From Pseudorhodobacter antarcticus (GTDB lineage Bacteria; Pseudomonadota; Alphaproteobacteria; Rhodobacterales; Rhodobacteraceae), in assembly GCA_945862435.1 (NCBI GenBank), contig CAMAXX010000001.1:155166-219165 (forward strand): DNA of 64,000 nucleotides, written 5' to 3'. The notes below the pieces were generated by a model. It made no database searches. It was not told the DNA's origin and worked only from the letters and a program-made list of their open reading frames with translations. The translations under genes were made by a program, and so were the position numbers. Shown in pieces: positions 10,459 through 21,446 of this stretch; position 1 is the first letter of the stretch, and each line of letters starts with the position of its first letter.

Positions 10459-11802
10459 CTAAACCGCAGCCTCTACCGCCGCCACAATATCGCCTACGAC
10501 CTCCGCCAGCAGCCCCGCATCTTCGCATTCCGCCATCACGCGGATCAGCGGTTCAGTGCCCGATTTGCGGATCAGGATACGGCCCTTGCCCTCAATACGT
10601 GCCTCGTTGGCGGCGATCACCGCTAGAACCGCCTCTGCCTCCAAAGGCTTTTTCCCCGCCACAAAGCGCACGTTTTTCAGCATCTGCGGCACAGTTTCAA
10701 ACTGCCGCACCAAGGTGCTGGCCGCCGCCCCGGTGCGGGCAATTTCGGCTAGAAATTGCAGGCCCGCAATCAGCCCATCCCCCGTGGTCGCATAATCGGT
10801 CATCACAATGTGCCCAGATTGCTCGCCGCCCAAATTGAACCCGCCCTTTCGCATGGCTTCCACCACATAACGATCGCCCACATTCGTGCGCAAAAGGTCA
10901 ATGTTCAGCCCCGCCAAATGCCGCTCTAACCCCAAATTTGACATCACAGTTGCCACCAAAGTCTGCCCGCGCAGCCGCCCATCTGCGGCCCATGCCGCCG
11001 CCATCAGCGCCATAATCTGATCGCCGTCCGCCACGGCGCCCGTCTCGTCTAAAATCATCACGCGGTCGGCGTCCCCGTCCAGCGAAATACCCACATGCGC
11101 GCCATGGGCAACCACCGCTTCGGCCGCCGTTTGGGTGTAGGTAGACCCGCAGCGATCGTTGATATTCTTGCCATTCGGCGAAACCCCAACAGGGATCACT
11201 TCGGCCCCAAGTTCCGACAGCACCAGCGGGGCAGCCTTATAGGCCGCGCCATTGGCGCAATCGATCACCACTTTCAGCCCGTCCAGCCGCAAACCTTGCG
11301 GAAAAGTGGTTTTGGCATATTCCACATAGCGGCCCATTGCATCGTCAATCCGCTTAGCGCGGCCAATATCAGCAGCATCTGCCAGTTCAATATCACCCGC
11401 GATCATGGCCGAAATCTCGGCCTCGGCAGCGTCGGACAGTTTGAACCCATCAGGGCCGAAAAACTTTATCCCGTTGTCATGGGCAGGGTTGTGGCTGGCC
11501 GAAATCATGACGCCCACATCCGCCCGCATTGATCGGGTCAAAAAACCCACCGCAGGGGTTGGCACAGGGCCCAGCAGCAGCACATTCATGCCCGTCGATG
11601 TCAGCCCCGCCGTCAGCGCGTTCTCCAACATATAGCCCGACAGACGCGTGTCTTTGCCAATCACCACGCGGTGCGCAGCCATGCCAGAGCGCCTAAAATA
11701 CCGCCCCGCCGCCGCCCCCAGTTTCAGTGCCATTTCCGCCGTCATCGGGAATTGGTTCGCCCGCCCGCGCACGCCGTCAGTTCCGAAAATTTTGCCGCTC
11801 AT
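10459..11802 (-). CDS. glmM: Phosphoglucosamine mutase
   Basis: [56 protein letters not shown]. Confidence 0.93.
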   Translation of the reverse strand: MSGKIFGTDGVRGRANQFPMTAEMALKLGAAAGRYFRRSGMAAHRVVIGKDTRLSGYMLENALTAGLTSTGMNVLLLGPVPTPAVGFLTRSMRADVGVMISASHNPAHDNGIKFFGPDGFKLSDAAEAEISAMIAGDIELADAADIGRAKRIDDAMGRYVEYAKTTFPQGLRLDGLKVVIDCANGAAYKAAPLVLSELGAEVIPVGVSPNGKNINDRCGSTYTQTAAEAVVAHGAHVGISLDGDADRVMILDETGAVADGDQIMALMAAAWAADGRLRGQTLVATVMSNLGLERHLAGLNIDLLRTNVGDRYVVEAMRKGGFNLGGEQSGHIVMTDYATTGDGLIAGLQFLAEIARTGAAASTLVRQFETVPQMLKNVRFVAGKKPLEAEAVLAVIAANEARIEGKGRILIRKSGTEPLIRVMAECEDAGLLAEVVGDIVAAVEAAV

Positions 11803-12809
11803 ATCTCGTGTCCCATCATAGAGGCCTGCCACAGCGTCAGCGCTTGGCGCGTCTCGTCTACATCATGCACGCGGATCATCGCCGCCCCCTGCGCCGCCCC
11901 CGCAAGGGCCACCGCCAAACTGCCAGGCATGCGGCGCACAGCATCGGTCTGGCGCGCAATCGTGCCAATAAACCGCTTGCGCGATGCCCCCAGCAGCACA
12001 GGCAGCCCAATGTTGTGAAACAGCGACAGGCGCGCGAGCAAAGCCAAATTATGCGCCAGCGTTTTGCCAAACCCTATGCCCGGATCAATTGCAATCAAAT
12101 CTCGCGGAATACCTGATGCCACCGCCTCAGCCACCCGCGCGGACAACGCATCGTAAACGTCCAGCAGCACGTTATCATACTGCGGGTCGTCCTGCATCGT
12201 GGCGGGGGTTTTGATCGAATGCATCAAGATCACTGGCCGACCCGATGCAGCCACCATTCCCGCCATAGCGGGGTCAAACTGCAAGGCGGTGACATCGTTC
12301 AAAATGCTGGCTCCTGCCGCAAAGGCCGCGCTTGCAACCCCTGCCTTGCGTGTGTCAATCGAAATGGGGCCGTCCAGCCCTCCTGCCCGCAGCGCCGCAA
12401 TCACAGGGGCGGTGCGCTGAATTTCATCTTCTACCGAAACCTCTACCGCACCTGGCCGCGTGCTTTCGCCGCCAATGTCGATAATGTCGGCCCCCGCAGC
12501 CATGCGCCGCGCCTGCATCAGCGCTGCATCAGGGGCCAGAAACAGCCCGCCATCAGAAAAACTATCGGGCGTGATGTTCAATATCCCCATCAATCGCGGG
12601 CGATCCAAGGATAGGCCCGCGAAATTGGCGCGCGGTGCAGACAGCCGCAGGGCATCTTCGGGGGGCAGATCAGCCGCAGCAATCAATCGGGCAGGCGCAC
12701 TGCGCGAGATAACCTCGACTTGGGCAAACCACCCCAAACCTCCCGCGAGTGGCAAGGCCCCCGCAGGGCGGGCAGGGTCGATTTGGGGGATGGGGCGCAG
12801 GTATTCCAT
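11799..12809 (-). CDS. folP: Dihydropteroate synthase
   Basis: [52 protein letters not shown]. Confidence 0.9.
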   Translation of the reverse strand: MEYLRPIPQIDPARPAGALPLAGGLGWFAQVEVISRSAPARLIAAADLPPEDALRLSAPRANFAGLSLDRPRLMGILNITPDSFSDGGLFLAPDAALMQARRMAAGADIIDIGGESTRPGAVEVSVEDEIQRTAPVIAALRAGGLDGPISIDTRKAGVASAAFAAGASILNDVTALQFDPAMAGMVAASGRPVILMHSIKTPATMQDDPQYDNVLLDVYDALSARVAEAVASGIPRDLIAIDPGIGFGKTLAHNLALLARLSLFHNIGLPVLLGASRKRFIGTIARQTDAVRRMPGSLAVALAGAAQGAAMIRVHDVDETRQALTLWQASMMGHEI

Positions 12810-12855
12810 AAAGCTTGGTAATATAGGCGCGCAGGCCAGCGCAAGTGGGCTCGCC

Positions 12856-13782
12856 TCACGCGGCTGTAACAACAGTAACGTGAGAACCAATTGGCAGCGG
12901 GCCAATCCCCGAATTTGCATCGCCATGTACAATCAGGCGTTCAGCCGCCATCTGCTCGGCCAGCCACAGCGCCAGTTGCAACGGCGCGCGGGTTTGCGGG
13001 CCATCGACCGCGTCCAGCACCAGTTTGCTAGGGGCCCAGACAATCATCTGCCCGCGCTTGATCGCCCACTCAATTTCCGTGCGTGTCGCCACCACGACAC
13101 AGCGCGAATCACGCGCCGCCAGCGTCCATGCATTCTGCTCAATCGCCAACAAATCGACGCGGCGCTGGGTCGGGCCATGCCCCGTTTGCGGACGCTGCAT
13201 ATCAGGCAGACCCACAGTCAAAATCACAGGCAAACCATGCGCTTGCAGCCCGTCCAGCAGGCGCGGCAAACTCTCCGAGGCAATGGCCCCATTGTCCAAA
13301 AAGGCCACCAGCGGATGCACCGATGCCTCATGCCCATCGCTGCCCACTACTTTGACCCCGATTTCCGCGCGCGAGCGGACAATTTCAACCCCCAATTTAT
13401 AGGGGCCAATATCCAGCTTTTCAATGCGCACAAAGGCGCGCATGGCTTGCGGTTCTGTCAAAATGCGCGCGGCCAGACGTTCGGCCAAGGTTTCCAGCAG
13501 GTTCAGCCGTTCGGCAGCCAGTTCCGCCGCAATCGCCTCGGTCAATCGGTCATAGGAAAGGATGCGATCAACGTCATCGTTCAAAGGTTGCGGCGCTGGC
13601 CGCACCTCGACCACAATGTTGAACAGCACGCGCTGGGTATGGCCGCGCTCTTGCTGAAACGCGCCAATGTCCACATCCACGATGTAATCGCGCAGCGAAA
13701 TGCGGTCACGCGGATCAGCCGTGGCCGACGCCTCGCTGCGCGCGATAGGGTGGGCAAAGGCCAGCGAGATGTCGGTGCTCAT
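12856..13782 (-). CDS. folB: Dihydroneopterin aldolase-domain protein with additional C-terminal domain
   Basis: N-terminal FolB-like ISLRDYIVDVDIGAFQQERGHTQRVLFNIVVEV..LNLLETLAERLAARI; C-terminal ~130 aa of unclear family. Confidence 0.7.
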   Translation of the reverse strand: MSTDISLAFAHPIARSEASATADPRDRISLRDYIVDVDIGAFQQERGHTQRVLFNIVVEVRPAPQPLNDDVDRILSYDRLTEAIAAELAAERLNLLETLAERLAARILTEPQAMRAFVRIEKLDIGPYKLGVEIVRSRAEIGVKVVGSDGHEASVHPLVAFLDNGAIASESLPRLLDGLQAHGLPVILTVGLPDMQRPQTGHGPTQRRVDLLAIEQNAWTLAARDSRCVVVATRTEIEWAIKRGQMIVWAPSKLVLDAVDGPQTRAPLQLALWLAEQMAAERLIVHGDANSGIGPLPIGSHVTVVTAA

Positions 13783-13916
13783 GGGCCGATCCCCAGATAA
13801 ACGCCCAAAAGGGCAAAAGAATAGGGGCAGACTAAGGCCTGCCCCGTGTCTTATGTGCCAAATTTAGACGCATGCCGCAAGGGCCGCGACATTTGGCATG
13901 AATATTTGCGCCCGAT

Positions 13917-14597
13917 TTACTTACGATAAAACAGGTGCTGCCCAATGCTGGCGGTTTGTTCAAACACACGCGACCAGCGCGGATTGACTGCCGTTGTGTG
14001 AAAATGGGTCGCCCCATCCGTCAACTCGCGCGGTGCACCTTGCAACATCAGCGCCGCAATACGTGCAGCCAATTCTTCAGACCCTGCTTCGTGCATCACT
14101 TCGGCCTTGCCATCGCAGTTATACGAGAACTGGCAGGACTTCGAATTACCCTGCGCCACCACACCACACACACTGTCTGGGTAGGCGCGGCTATCGACGC
14201 GGTTCAAAATCACTTCGGCCACTGCAAACTGGCCTTTCACATTTTCGCCGCGCGATTCGAAATACAAGGCTTCTGTCAGGCAAGCAAACTCTGCGCTGCT
14301 TTGCAGATTTTTCGAAGGCTCAGGCTGCGCCATCAACCAAGCTGCAGTGTATTCGATTTTGGCGCTTTTCTTTGCGCCAAGGGGGCTGGCAGCATCTGGG
14401 CCTGTGGCCAATGCCACTTTTTCGGACTCTGACAGGGCATCATGGGTCGATTTTTCCGCCCCAAGAAGCGCACCGAACGAGGCGCTAAGGGCGGCATTTG
14501 GGTCATTGGAAGTGCTGAGTTGAATCTCAGCAGAGGCGGCCCCACTTTGAACTAGCAACGCTATTGCGGCGGCTATCCAGATTTGGTGCATTTTCAT
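13917..14597 (-). CDS. Cell wall hydrolase, SleB-like, with signal peptide
   Basis: CLTEALYFESRGENVKGQFAVAEVILNRVDSRAYPDSVCGVV..; hydrophobic N-terminus. Confidence 0.85.
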   Translation of the reverse strand: MKMHQIWIAAAIALLVQSGAASAEIQLSTSNDPNAALSASFGALLGAEKSTHDALSESEKVALATGPDAASPLGAKKSAKIEYTAAWLMAQPEPSKNLQSSAEFACLTEALYFESRGENVKGQFAVAEVILNRVDSRAYPDSVCGVVAQGNSKSCQFSYNCDGKAEVMHEAGSEELAARIAALMLQGAPRELTDGATHFHTTAVNPRWSRVFEQTASIGQHLFYRK

Positions 14598-14770
14598 CTA
14601 CAGTATATCCGACTTGTTTCATCGCACCTGCAGGCAAGCCCGTATGGCACTCATCGGGGCTAACCCAGGGGTCGTTAACAATCTACCTACAGGGGGCTAG
14701 GTTTTAAATTTGGTGCAAATTCAGGCGGATTACCGCCCATCGTTTTGGGCAGCAATCCGCCCGTTCTGCC

Positions 14771-17317
14771 CTAAACTTTTGGAATATAACGCATTGTTGA
14801 AAAATCACCCCGATCCAAAAGTGCCAAGTGTGCCGAGGCCAATCGCGCAAGCGGAACGCGATATGGGCTGCAAGAGACATAATCAAAGCCCGCCTTGCGG
14901 CAAAAATCGATTGATTCGGGGTTGCCACCATGCTCGCCGCAAATCGACAACGTCAAATCAGCGCGGGTGGCGCGGCCGCGCTGCGCCCCGATCAGCAATA
15001 GCTCGCCAACCCCGTCCACATCCAAAATATGGAACGGGTCTTCGGGGAAAACGCCCTGCTGGACATAGGTATTCATAAACCGCCCCGCATCATCGCGCGA
15101 CAGCCCATAGGTCATTTGCGTCAGATCATTGGTTCCAAACGATAAAAAGCTGGCATATTGGGCAATATCCCCCGCCCGCAGGGCAGCCCTTGGGGTTTCC
15201 ACCATCACGCCCAGCTTAAAGTCAAAATTCACCCCCGATTTGCTGCGCACTTTGGCGGCGATCGCGTCGATATGGGATTTGACCAGTTCCACCTCGCGCC
15301 GCGCAGACACCAACGGGATCATAATTTCGGGCACAACTGGGGTTCCTTTGTGCGCCAGATCAACTGTCGCCTCAAAAATCGCCTGCACCTGCATCGCGTA
15401 AATTTCGGGCAAAACCACCCCCAGACGCACACCGCGCATCCCAAGCATCGGGTTAAATTCTGCCAAAGCCTCGGCGCGGCGGGTCACGTCTGACAGGGGC
15501 TTGTCCAGCGCCTCGGCCAACTCGCGCAGACCTTCGCGCGAATGGGGCAAAAATTCGTGCAAGGGCGGATCGAACAGACGGATGCACACGGGCAGACCGG
15601 CCATAATTTCAAACAACTGCACAAAATCGGCGCGCTGCATCGGCAGCAGGCGGGCAAGGGCTGCGGCGCGGTCGGCGGATGTATCAGCAAAGATCATCTC
15701 GCGCATCACCACAAGGCGGTCTTCGTCGAAAAACATATGTTCAGTGCGGCACAGGCCAATGCCTTGGGCTTGAAACTGGCGCGCCGTGGCGGCATCCGAC
15801 GGCGTGTCGGCATTGGCGCGAATGCCGATATCGCGAAACTCATCCGCCCACGTCAGCAGCCGCTGAAACCCATCATCTAAGCTGGCCGCCAGCATATCGG
15901 CAGCGCCTGCCAGCACCTCGCCTGTGCTGCCATCCACAGTGATAATATCGCCCTCGGCCAAAATGCGCCCATCGGCGGTAATCTTCTTATCCTTGCCATC
16001 GACACGGATCGACGCGCCCACCACGCAAGGCAGGCCAAGGCCGCGCGCAATCACCGCCGCATGGCTGGTCACGCCGCCGCGTTCGGTGACAATCGCAGCC
16101 GCCGAATTCATGCCGCGAATATCTTCGGGCGCGGTTTCGCGGCGCACCAAAATACACGCCTCGCCCCGCGCAGCGCTCGCCTGCGCCGCCTGTGATGAAA
16201 ACACAATCTTGCCCACCGCAGCCCCTGGGCTGGCGGCAATCCCCTTGGCCAGCACATCGCGCGGGCTGCGCAAATCGACCTGCGGATGCAAAAGTTCCGA
16301 CAGCGTGCGCGGCTCTACCCGCAGCACCGCTTCGGGGCGGGTGATTATCCCATCATCGGCCAAAGCCACCGCAATTTTCAGCCCCGCGCGGGCCGAACGC
16401 GGGGTTTTCACCGCGTCCAGAACCGCCAGCTTGCCATCCTCGATGGTGAATTCAATCATCATCTCTTCGCGCAGCTTGGTGCGGCCCGTTTGCCCGTGCT
16501 GCAAAAGCTGCGCAAAGATCTGCGGCGCAATATCTTGCAAAGAAGCGCCGCGCGGATCATGCGTTAAAAACATCGCCTCGCCCCCCGCCTTGGTATCAAA
16601 GCGCTGGCTTTGGCTTAGGTAGCGACCTGTAATTTGCGCGTCCCCCGTGACGGGGTCGATAAACTGAATAACCCCCGTGCCCGAAATGCCCTGCCCGATG
16701 CCTTGGGCCATTTCCTGCACAATCAGGCCAAGGGGAGCCTCGGGCGGCGCGCCTTTGGCTTGGCGCAAAAGACGGGCGGTCGTCCCCTCCCACGCGCGGG
16801 CCATAGACCGCAGCACTTCGGACAGTTGCTGCGTGGCGGTTTCGGGAAATGGGGCCTCCATCTCGCGCTCGTATTGCCCAAGCGCCTCTTTCAGCGCTTC
16901 GCTGCTGGGGGTGGAGGCTGCAAACATATCGGGGTCAAGGCGGGCCACATGGGTGGCATAGCTTTGGATAAACCGCAGATACAGCGCATCCGCCGCCGAT
17001 TGCCCGTGAGTTTTGATCAGCCCCGCATGGCGCGCTGCGTTCATGCCAATGTTCAGCACCGTGGCGGGGCCGCCCCAATCGGGGTTCACAGGGCTGCACC
17101 GCACCGACACCAGCGCGCCATCGCCAAAGTTCGCGAGCACGCCCGCGCAATCGACCATTTGCCCCGCCGCAATGGCGCGGATCGTGGCGGCTGGCAGGGC
17201 GATGGATTTTGGCACTGGCATGCTTATGCGCACCATGCGCTGAAGGCATTTCGCCCGCCAGCCATGCGCAAGGGTCAGAATGGGGGAACTGGGGGTGATC
17301 TCGGTAAACTCGGGCAC
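14771..17317 (-). CDS. Pyruvate,phosphate dikinase-like protein (putative PEP-binding protein)
   Basis: ERGGVTSHAAVIARGLGLPCVVG (phospho-His) and LSICGEHGGNPESIDF (catalytic Cys); N-terminal nucleotide-binding part divergent; GTG start at 17317 inferred. Confidence 0.8.
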   Translation of the reverse strand: MPEFTEITPSSPILTLAHGWRAKCLQRMVRISMPVPKSIALPAATIRAIAAGQMVDCAGVLANFGDGALVSVRCSPVNPDWGGPATVLNIGMNAARHAGLIKTHGQSAADALYLRFIQSYATHVARLDPDMFAASTPSSEALKEALGQYEREMEAPFPETATQQLSEVLRSMARAWEGTTARLLRQAKGAPPEAPLGLIVQEMAQGIGQGISGTGVIQFIDPVTGDAQITGRYLSQSQRFDTKAGGEAMFLTHDPRGASLQDIAPQIFAQLLQHGQTGRTKLREEMMIEFTIEDGKLAVLDAVKTPRSARAGLKIAVALADDGIITRPEAVLRVEPRTLSELLHPQVDLRSPRDVLAKGIAASPGAAVGKIVFSSQAAQASAARGEACILVRRETAPEDIRGMNSAAAIVTERGGVTSHAAVIARGLGLPCVVGASIRVDGKDKKITADGRILAEGDIITVDGSTGEVLAGAADMLAASLDDGFQRLLTWADEFRDIGIRANADTPSDAATARQFQAQGIGLCRTEHMFFDEDRLVVMREMIFADTSADRAAALARLLPMQRADFVQLFEIMAGLPVCIRLFDPPLHEFLPHSREGLRELAEALDKPLSDVTRRAEALAEFNPMLGMRGVRLGVVLPEIYAMQVQAIFEATVDLAHKGTPVVPEIMIPLVSARREVELVKSHIDAIAAKVRSKSGVNFDFKLGVMVETPRAALRAGDIAQYASFLSFGTNDLTQMTYGLSRDDAGRFMNTYVQQGVFPEDPFHILDVDGVGELLLIGAQRGRATRADLTLSICGEHGGNPESIDFCRKAGFDYVSCSPYRVPLARLASAHLALLDRGDFSTMRYIPKV

Positions 17318-17422
17318 TTTTGTCTTTCTGCGGCGGCGGGGGGATTTGCAGACGCAGCATACACAGGGGGGCGAATGGTGCAAGGGTTTAGGGCGCAAAG
17401 GGGGGCTATGCGCCCCCCTCGC

Positions 17423-17460
17423 TGCGCTCACCCCCGCAGGATATTTATGGAGTTAGGAAG
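17423..17460. repeat. Copy of intergenic repeat (cacccccgcaggatatttatggagttaggaag)
   Basis: Matches copies near 2230, 10411 and 61601. Confidence 0.5.
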
Positions 17461-17464
17461 GCGG

Positions 17465-19780
17465 TTAGCCTTCAAGTTTGGAAAAGTCTGCGACCCCAGC
17501 GCACAAGGCGCGGATGCGGTGCAGCAGGTTCAGGCGGTTGCGGCGCAGAATTTCGCTGTCGGCGTTGACCTGCACATCGGTAAAAAACGCGTCAATCGGC
17601 GCGCGCAGGGCGGCCATGGCGGTCATGGCGGCGGCGAAATCTTCGCCTGCCATCGCAGGGGCGATTTTGGCATCGGCGGCGTCAAGGGCGGCAAACAGAG
17701 CGCGCTCGCTGTCCGTTTCTGCGAATTTTATATCTGCGCCAAAGGAGTATTCGACGCCATCCTTGGCTTCGGCCTGTGCCAGAATATTCGCAGCGCGTTT
17801 GGCCCCTTGCAGCAGGTTCGTGCCATCGTCGGTTTTTAGGAAACTGGCGAGGGCTTCGGCGCGTTTGACCAGCAGGGTTAGGTCGTCATTGTTCGGCATG
17901 GCAAGGCATGCCTCGATGACATCGGGGCGGATGCCTTGGTCTTTCAGGAAGACTTTCAGGCGGTCGTGGAAGAAGGAGAGGAGGTCGTGAAGTTTTGGCA
18001 TTACTTCCCACCGCCATCTTTTACCACCCTCGTGTGAAACAAAAGAGTCTGCAATCTGTTCGGCGGCAGCGAGTGTTCCTTCGTCTACGCTATCAGGTAT
18101 TGCCGAACTTGCTTCCATAAAGTCATACTGGTGCACCCATTCATTGGATTCCAATGCCAGCTTTACTTCAGCCTCGGTCTGGCGACCTGCGACAAGGTCT
18201 GCGATTGTACGAGCCTTAATGGATTCACTTAGGGCAAGCATTTCAATCGAATGGCGTCGCTCAAAACAGCCGCGCAAGACCTCTTGAGCTTCAACCCGCA
18301 CCCCATTCCCCAGCACCAACCGTATCACCCCCAGCGCCGCCCGCCGCAGCGCAAATGGGTCTTTACTACCCGTGGGCTTTTCGTCAATCGCCCAGAACCC
18401 TGTCAGCGTGTCGATCTTATCAGCCAGCGCCACGGCGACCGAAACAGGCTCGGTTGGCACGGCATCGGTGGGGCCTAATGGCGAGTAGTGATCGCGCGCG
18501 GCCAATGCCACGGCTTCTGGCAGGCCAGCTTCGCGGGCATAATACATGCCCATCAACCCCTGCAATTCGGGGAATTCGCCGACCATGGCGCTGCGCAAAT
18601 CGGCCTTGGCAACCTTTGCCGCCTGTTCGGCAGTATCCGCATCTGCCCCAACCATCGGCGCAATCTCGCGCGCCAGCGCGGCAATCCGATCAATCCGCGC
18701 CTTTTGGCTGCCCAGTTTGTTGTGGAAGGTCACGCTATCGAGGGCGTCCAGCCATTCCCCCATTCCAGCCTTTGCCACGCGCAGATCATTTTCCCAAAAG
18801 AAGCGCGCATCAGACAGGCGCGCAGTAAGCACCTTTTGGTTGCCCTTCAAAATCACTGCGCCGTGGTCACTTGGCTGGGTATTCGCCACCGTGATAAACC
18901 CCTCGATCCGCCCCGTTTTGGGGTTGCGGGCGGAAAAGAATTTCTGATGTTCGCGCATCGATGTTTGCAGCACTTCGGGCGGCAGGCCCAGAAAGCCCGC
19001 GTCGATGCGCCCCATCAGCGGGACGGGGTGTTCGACAAGGCCGGCGACTTCCGCCAGCAGCGCGCGGTCTTCGACAACCTCCATCCCCGCCGCAAAGGCC
19101 AGATTTTGCGCGCCTTGCCAGATGGTCGCCTCGCGTTCCGCGCTATCCAGCATCACAAAGGCGCGTTTCAGTTTGGCGGTATAATCGTCAAAACTGGTCA
19201 CACTAAACCGCGCGGGCGCCAAAAAGCGGTGGCCAGCGGTGGTGTTGCCTGATGCGATTCCATCGACGGTTAGGGGCACAACTTCGCTGCCCGCCTCATC
19301 GGTTAGCAGGCACAGGATAGAATGCAGTGGGCGCACCCAGCGCAGGTTGCCGCTGCCCCAGCGCATGGATTTGGGCCACGGGAAAGTGCGGATGGTGTGT
19401 TCGAGCACCTCGGCAATGATCGGGGCAGCGGGGCGGCCCTCTTTCTTGATGACGGCAAAGTACACTTGGCCCTTTTTGTCATCGCGAATTTCAAGCTGGT
19501 CACGGCCCAGCCCCGTGCTGCGCAAAAACCCTTCTAATGCGGCATCGGGGGCGGTTGTCGCGGGGCCTTTGCGTTCTTCAACTGTCGCGGCGGACTGCGC
19601 CGACAGCCCTTCAATCGCCAGTGTCAGGCGGCGTGGGGTTGAGTGCGCGCCTGCGCCTGCGTAAGTTAGCCCCGCCTCGACCAACCCATTCGTGACAAGG
19701 GTTTTCAAATCTTCCCGCGCGCGCACTTGCATCCGCGCGGGGATTTCTTCGGAAAAAAGTTCAATCAGCAGGTGGGCCAT
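17465..19780 (-). CDS. glyS: Glycine--tRNA ligase beta subunit
   Basis: MAHLLIELFSEEIPARMQVRAREDL; FVEHPVPLMGRIDAGFLGLPPEVLQTSMREHQKFF. Confidence 0.93.
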   Translation of the reverse strand: MAHLLIELFSEEIPARMQVRAREDLKTLVTNGLVEAGLTYAGAGAHSTPRRLTLAIEGLSAQSAATVEERKGPATTAPDAALEGFLRSTGLGRDQLEIRDDKKGQVYFAVIKKEGRPAAPIIAEVLEHTIRTFPWPKSMRWGSGNLRWVRPLHSILCLLTDEAGSEVVPLTVDGIASGNTTAGHRFLAPARFSVTSFDDYTAKLKRAFVMLDSAEREATIWQGAQNLAFAAGMEVVEDRALLAEVAGLVEHPVPLMGRIDAGFLGLPPEVLQTSMREHQKFFSARNPKTGRIEGFITVANTQPSDHGAVILKGNQKVLTARLSDARFFWENDLRVAKAGMGEWLDALDSVTFHNKLGSQKARIDRIAALAREIAPMVGADADTAEQAAKVAKADLRSAMVGEFPELQGLMGMYYAREAGLPEAVALAARDHYSPLGPTDAVPTEPVSVAVALADKIDTLTGFWAIDEKPTGSKDPFALRRAALGVIRLVLGNGVRVEAQEVLRGCFERRHSIEMLALSESIKARTIADLVAGRQTEAEVKLALESNEWVHQYDFMEASSAIPDSVDEGTLAAAEQIADSFVSHEGGKRWRWEVMPKLHDLLSFFHDRLKVFLKDQGIRPDVIEACLAMPNNDDLTLLVKRAEALASFLKTDDGTNLLQGAKRAANILAQAEAKDGVEYSFGADIKFAETDSERALFAALDAADAKIAPAMAGEDFAAAMTAMAALRAPIDAFFTDVQVNADSEILRRNRLNLLHRIRALCAGVADFSKLEG

Positions 19781-19781
19781 A

Positions 19782-20324
19782 TCACTCTACCTTATCAGGC
19801 GTTTGGGCGGGCATCTCGGGCGCGGCGGCAGGCGCGGCCCCCGTATAGGAATTGGCGGTATCGGGCGAAATTTGGTGCCACGCATAGGCGCGCCCATCGG
19901 GGAACACCGCCACCACGCGGTCAATCTGCGGCGCGATTTGCGATTGCGACAAAAACGCCAGCGCCGTGCCCTCTGCCAGCGCCTCGCCAATGGCATTGGC
20001 ATCAAAGCAATCAAACCACGACGGGGCCGTCAGCGGCACTGCGCCTTTGTAGGCCACATAGGTTTCCGTCAGCATCGCAACGGTCATCGGCGTGGTGAAA
20101 CAGGCGCGAAACTTCATTGGCACGCTGGCGGACTCAATGCCTTGAATGGTTTGCACCAAAATCGGTTCTGGCAGGCCAGATTCGATAGGGGTCAGCAGGA
20201 TTTCCTGCGATGGCACAAATTGGGCAGGTTCGTAATAGGCATATTCCTGCAACCAATACATGGATATGCCAGCCGCGACCCCGATCAGCACGATGCCACC
20301 TGCAATGAACTTACCCGCATTCAC
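19782..20324 (-). CDS. Hypothetical membrane-anchored protein between glyS and glyQ
   Basis: N-terminal TM helix; tightly packed between glyQ and glyS. Confidence 0.6.
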   Translation of the reverse strand: MNAGKFIAGGIVLIGVAAGISMYWLQEYAYYEPAQFVPSQEILLTPIESGLPEPILVQTIQGIESASVPMKFRACFTTPMTVAMLTETYVAYKGAVPLTAPSWFDCFDANAIGEALAEGTALAFLSQSQIAPQIDRVVAVFPDGRAYAWHQISPDTANSYTGAAPAAAPEMPAQTPDKVE

Positions 20325-21259
20325 GCTACAACCTCAGCATCTTTGCCCGCTTCCGTCAAACGGAACGCATCAGCGCATTTCTTGGCCAAGGCCCGCACAC
20401 GGCCAATATAGGCCTGCCGTTCGGTGACAGAAATCACGCCCCGCGCATCCAAAAGGTTGAACAAATGGCTGGCCTTGATCGTTTGGTCATAGGCGGGATG
20501 GGCCATAATAATCGTCTTTCCCGATTTTGGGTCAAGGGCAGGAAAATCCAGCAGCCGCTGGCATTCGGCCTCGGCATCTTCAAAATGCCGAAGCAATTGC
20601 GCCGTATCAGCCCCGTCGAAATTGTGGCGGCTGTATTCCTCTTCGGTCTGGCGAAAAATATCGCCATAACTCAGCGCAATGGGCGCATCGGGGGCGTTAA
20701 ACGGCATGTCCATCACGTGCTCTGCGCCCAGCACATACATCGCCAAACGTTCGAGCCCGTAGGTCAACTCGCCCGAAACAGGCCTACAATCATGCCCACC
20801 AACCTGCTGGAAATAGGTGAACTGCGACACTTCCATCCCATCGCACCACACTTCCCAGCCCAGCCCCCACGCGCCCAATGTGGGGGACTCCCAATCATCC
20901 TCGACAAAGCGAATGTCATGTAGGCTGGCATCAATGCCAATAGCGGCCAGACTGCCCAAATACAGCTCTTGCATGTCGGGCGGCGAAGGTTTGATAATGA
21001 CCTGATACTGGTAATAATGCTGCAATCGGTTTGGGTTTTCGCCATAGCGCCCATCGGTCGGGCGGCGGGAAGGCTGCACATAGGCCGCAGCCCACGCCTT
21101 TGTGCCCAGCGAACGCAACGTCGTCGCAGGGTGAAAGGTGCCAGCGCCCACTTCCATATCGTAGGGCTGCAAAATCGCGCAGCCCTTATCAGCCCAATAG
21201 GATTGCAGGCGCAGAATAATCTCTTGAAAACTGCGGGGGGCACTGCTGAAGTCGGCCAT
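20321..21259 (-). CDS. glyQ: Glycine--tRNA ligase alpha subunit
   Basis: [52 protein letters not shown]. Confidence 0.95.
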   Translation of the reverse strand: MADFSSAPRSFQEIILRLQSYWADKGCAILQPYDMEVGAGTFHPATTLRSLGTKAWAAAYVQPSRRPTDGRYGENPNRLQHYYQYQVIIKPSPPDMQELYLGSLAAIGIDASLHDIRFVEDDWESPTLGAWGLGWEVWCDGMEVSQFTYFQQVGGHDCRPVSGELTYGLERLAMYVLGAEHVMDMPFNAPDAPIALSYGDIFRQTEEEYSRHNFDGADTAQLLRHFEDAEAECQRLLDFPALDPKSGKTIIMAHPAYDQTIKASHLFNLLDARGVISVTERQAYIGRVRALAKKCADAFRLTEAGKDAEVVA

Positions 21260-21446
21260 CGGGATCACCCTTATCAAAGTTTGGCATTGCATAGGCAAGC
21301 GGGGGCAAAGGGTCAATGCGGCATAGGTTATTACAGCGCAATTTTGCGGCAATTTGCCCGCAGACTTACATTATCTGCGTGCATCGGCGCACAGCGCTGT
21401 TAATCTTAACCAGATTCGAAATATTCTGGCTGCAAAAGGGTAGAAG

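Noticed and set aside
12460-13800. 446-aa plus-strand ORF
   Set aside because: Antisense to folP/folB, low-complexity composition, no family motif; typical spurious ORF in GC-rich DNA
16634-17839. 401-aa plus-strand ORF
   Set aside because: Antisense to the PPDK-like gene and glyS; spans a repeat; no recognisable domain
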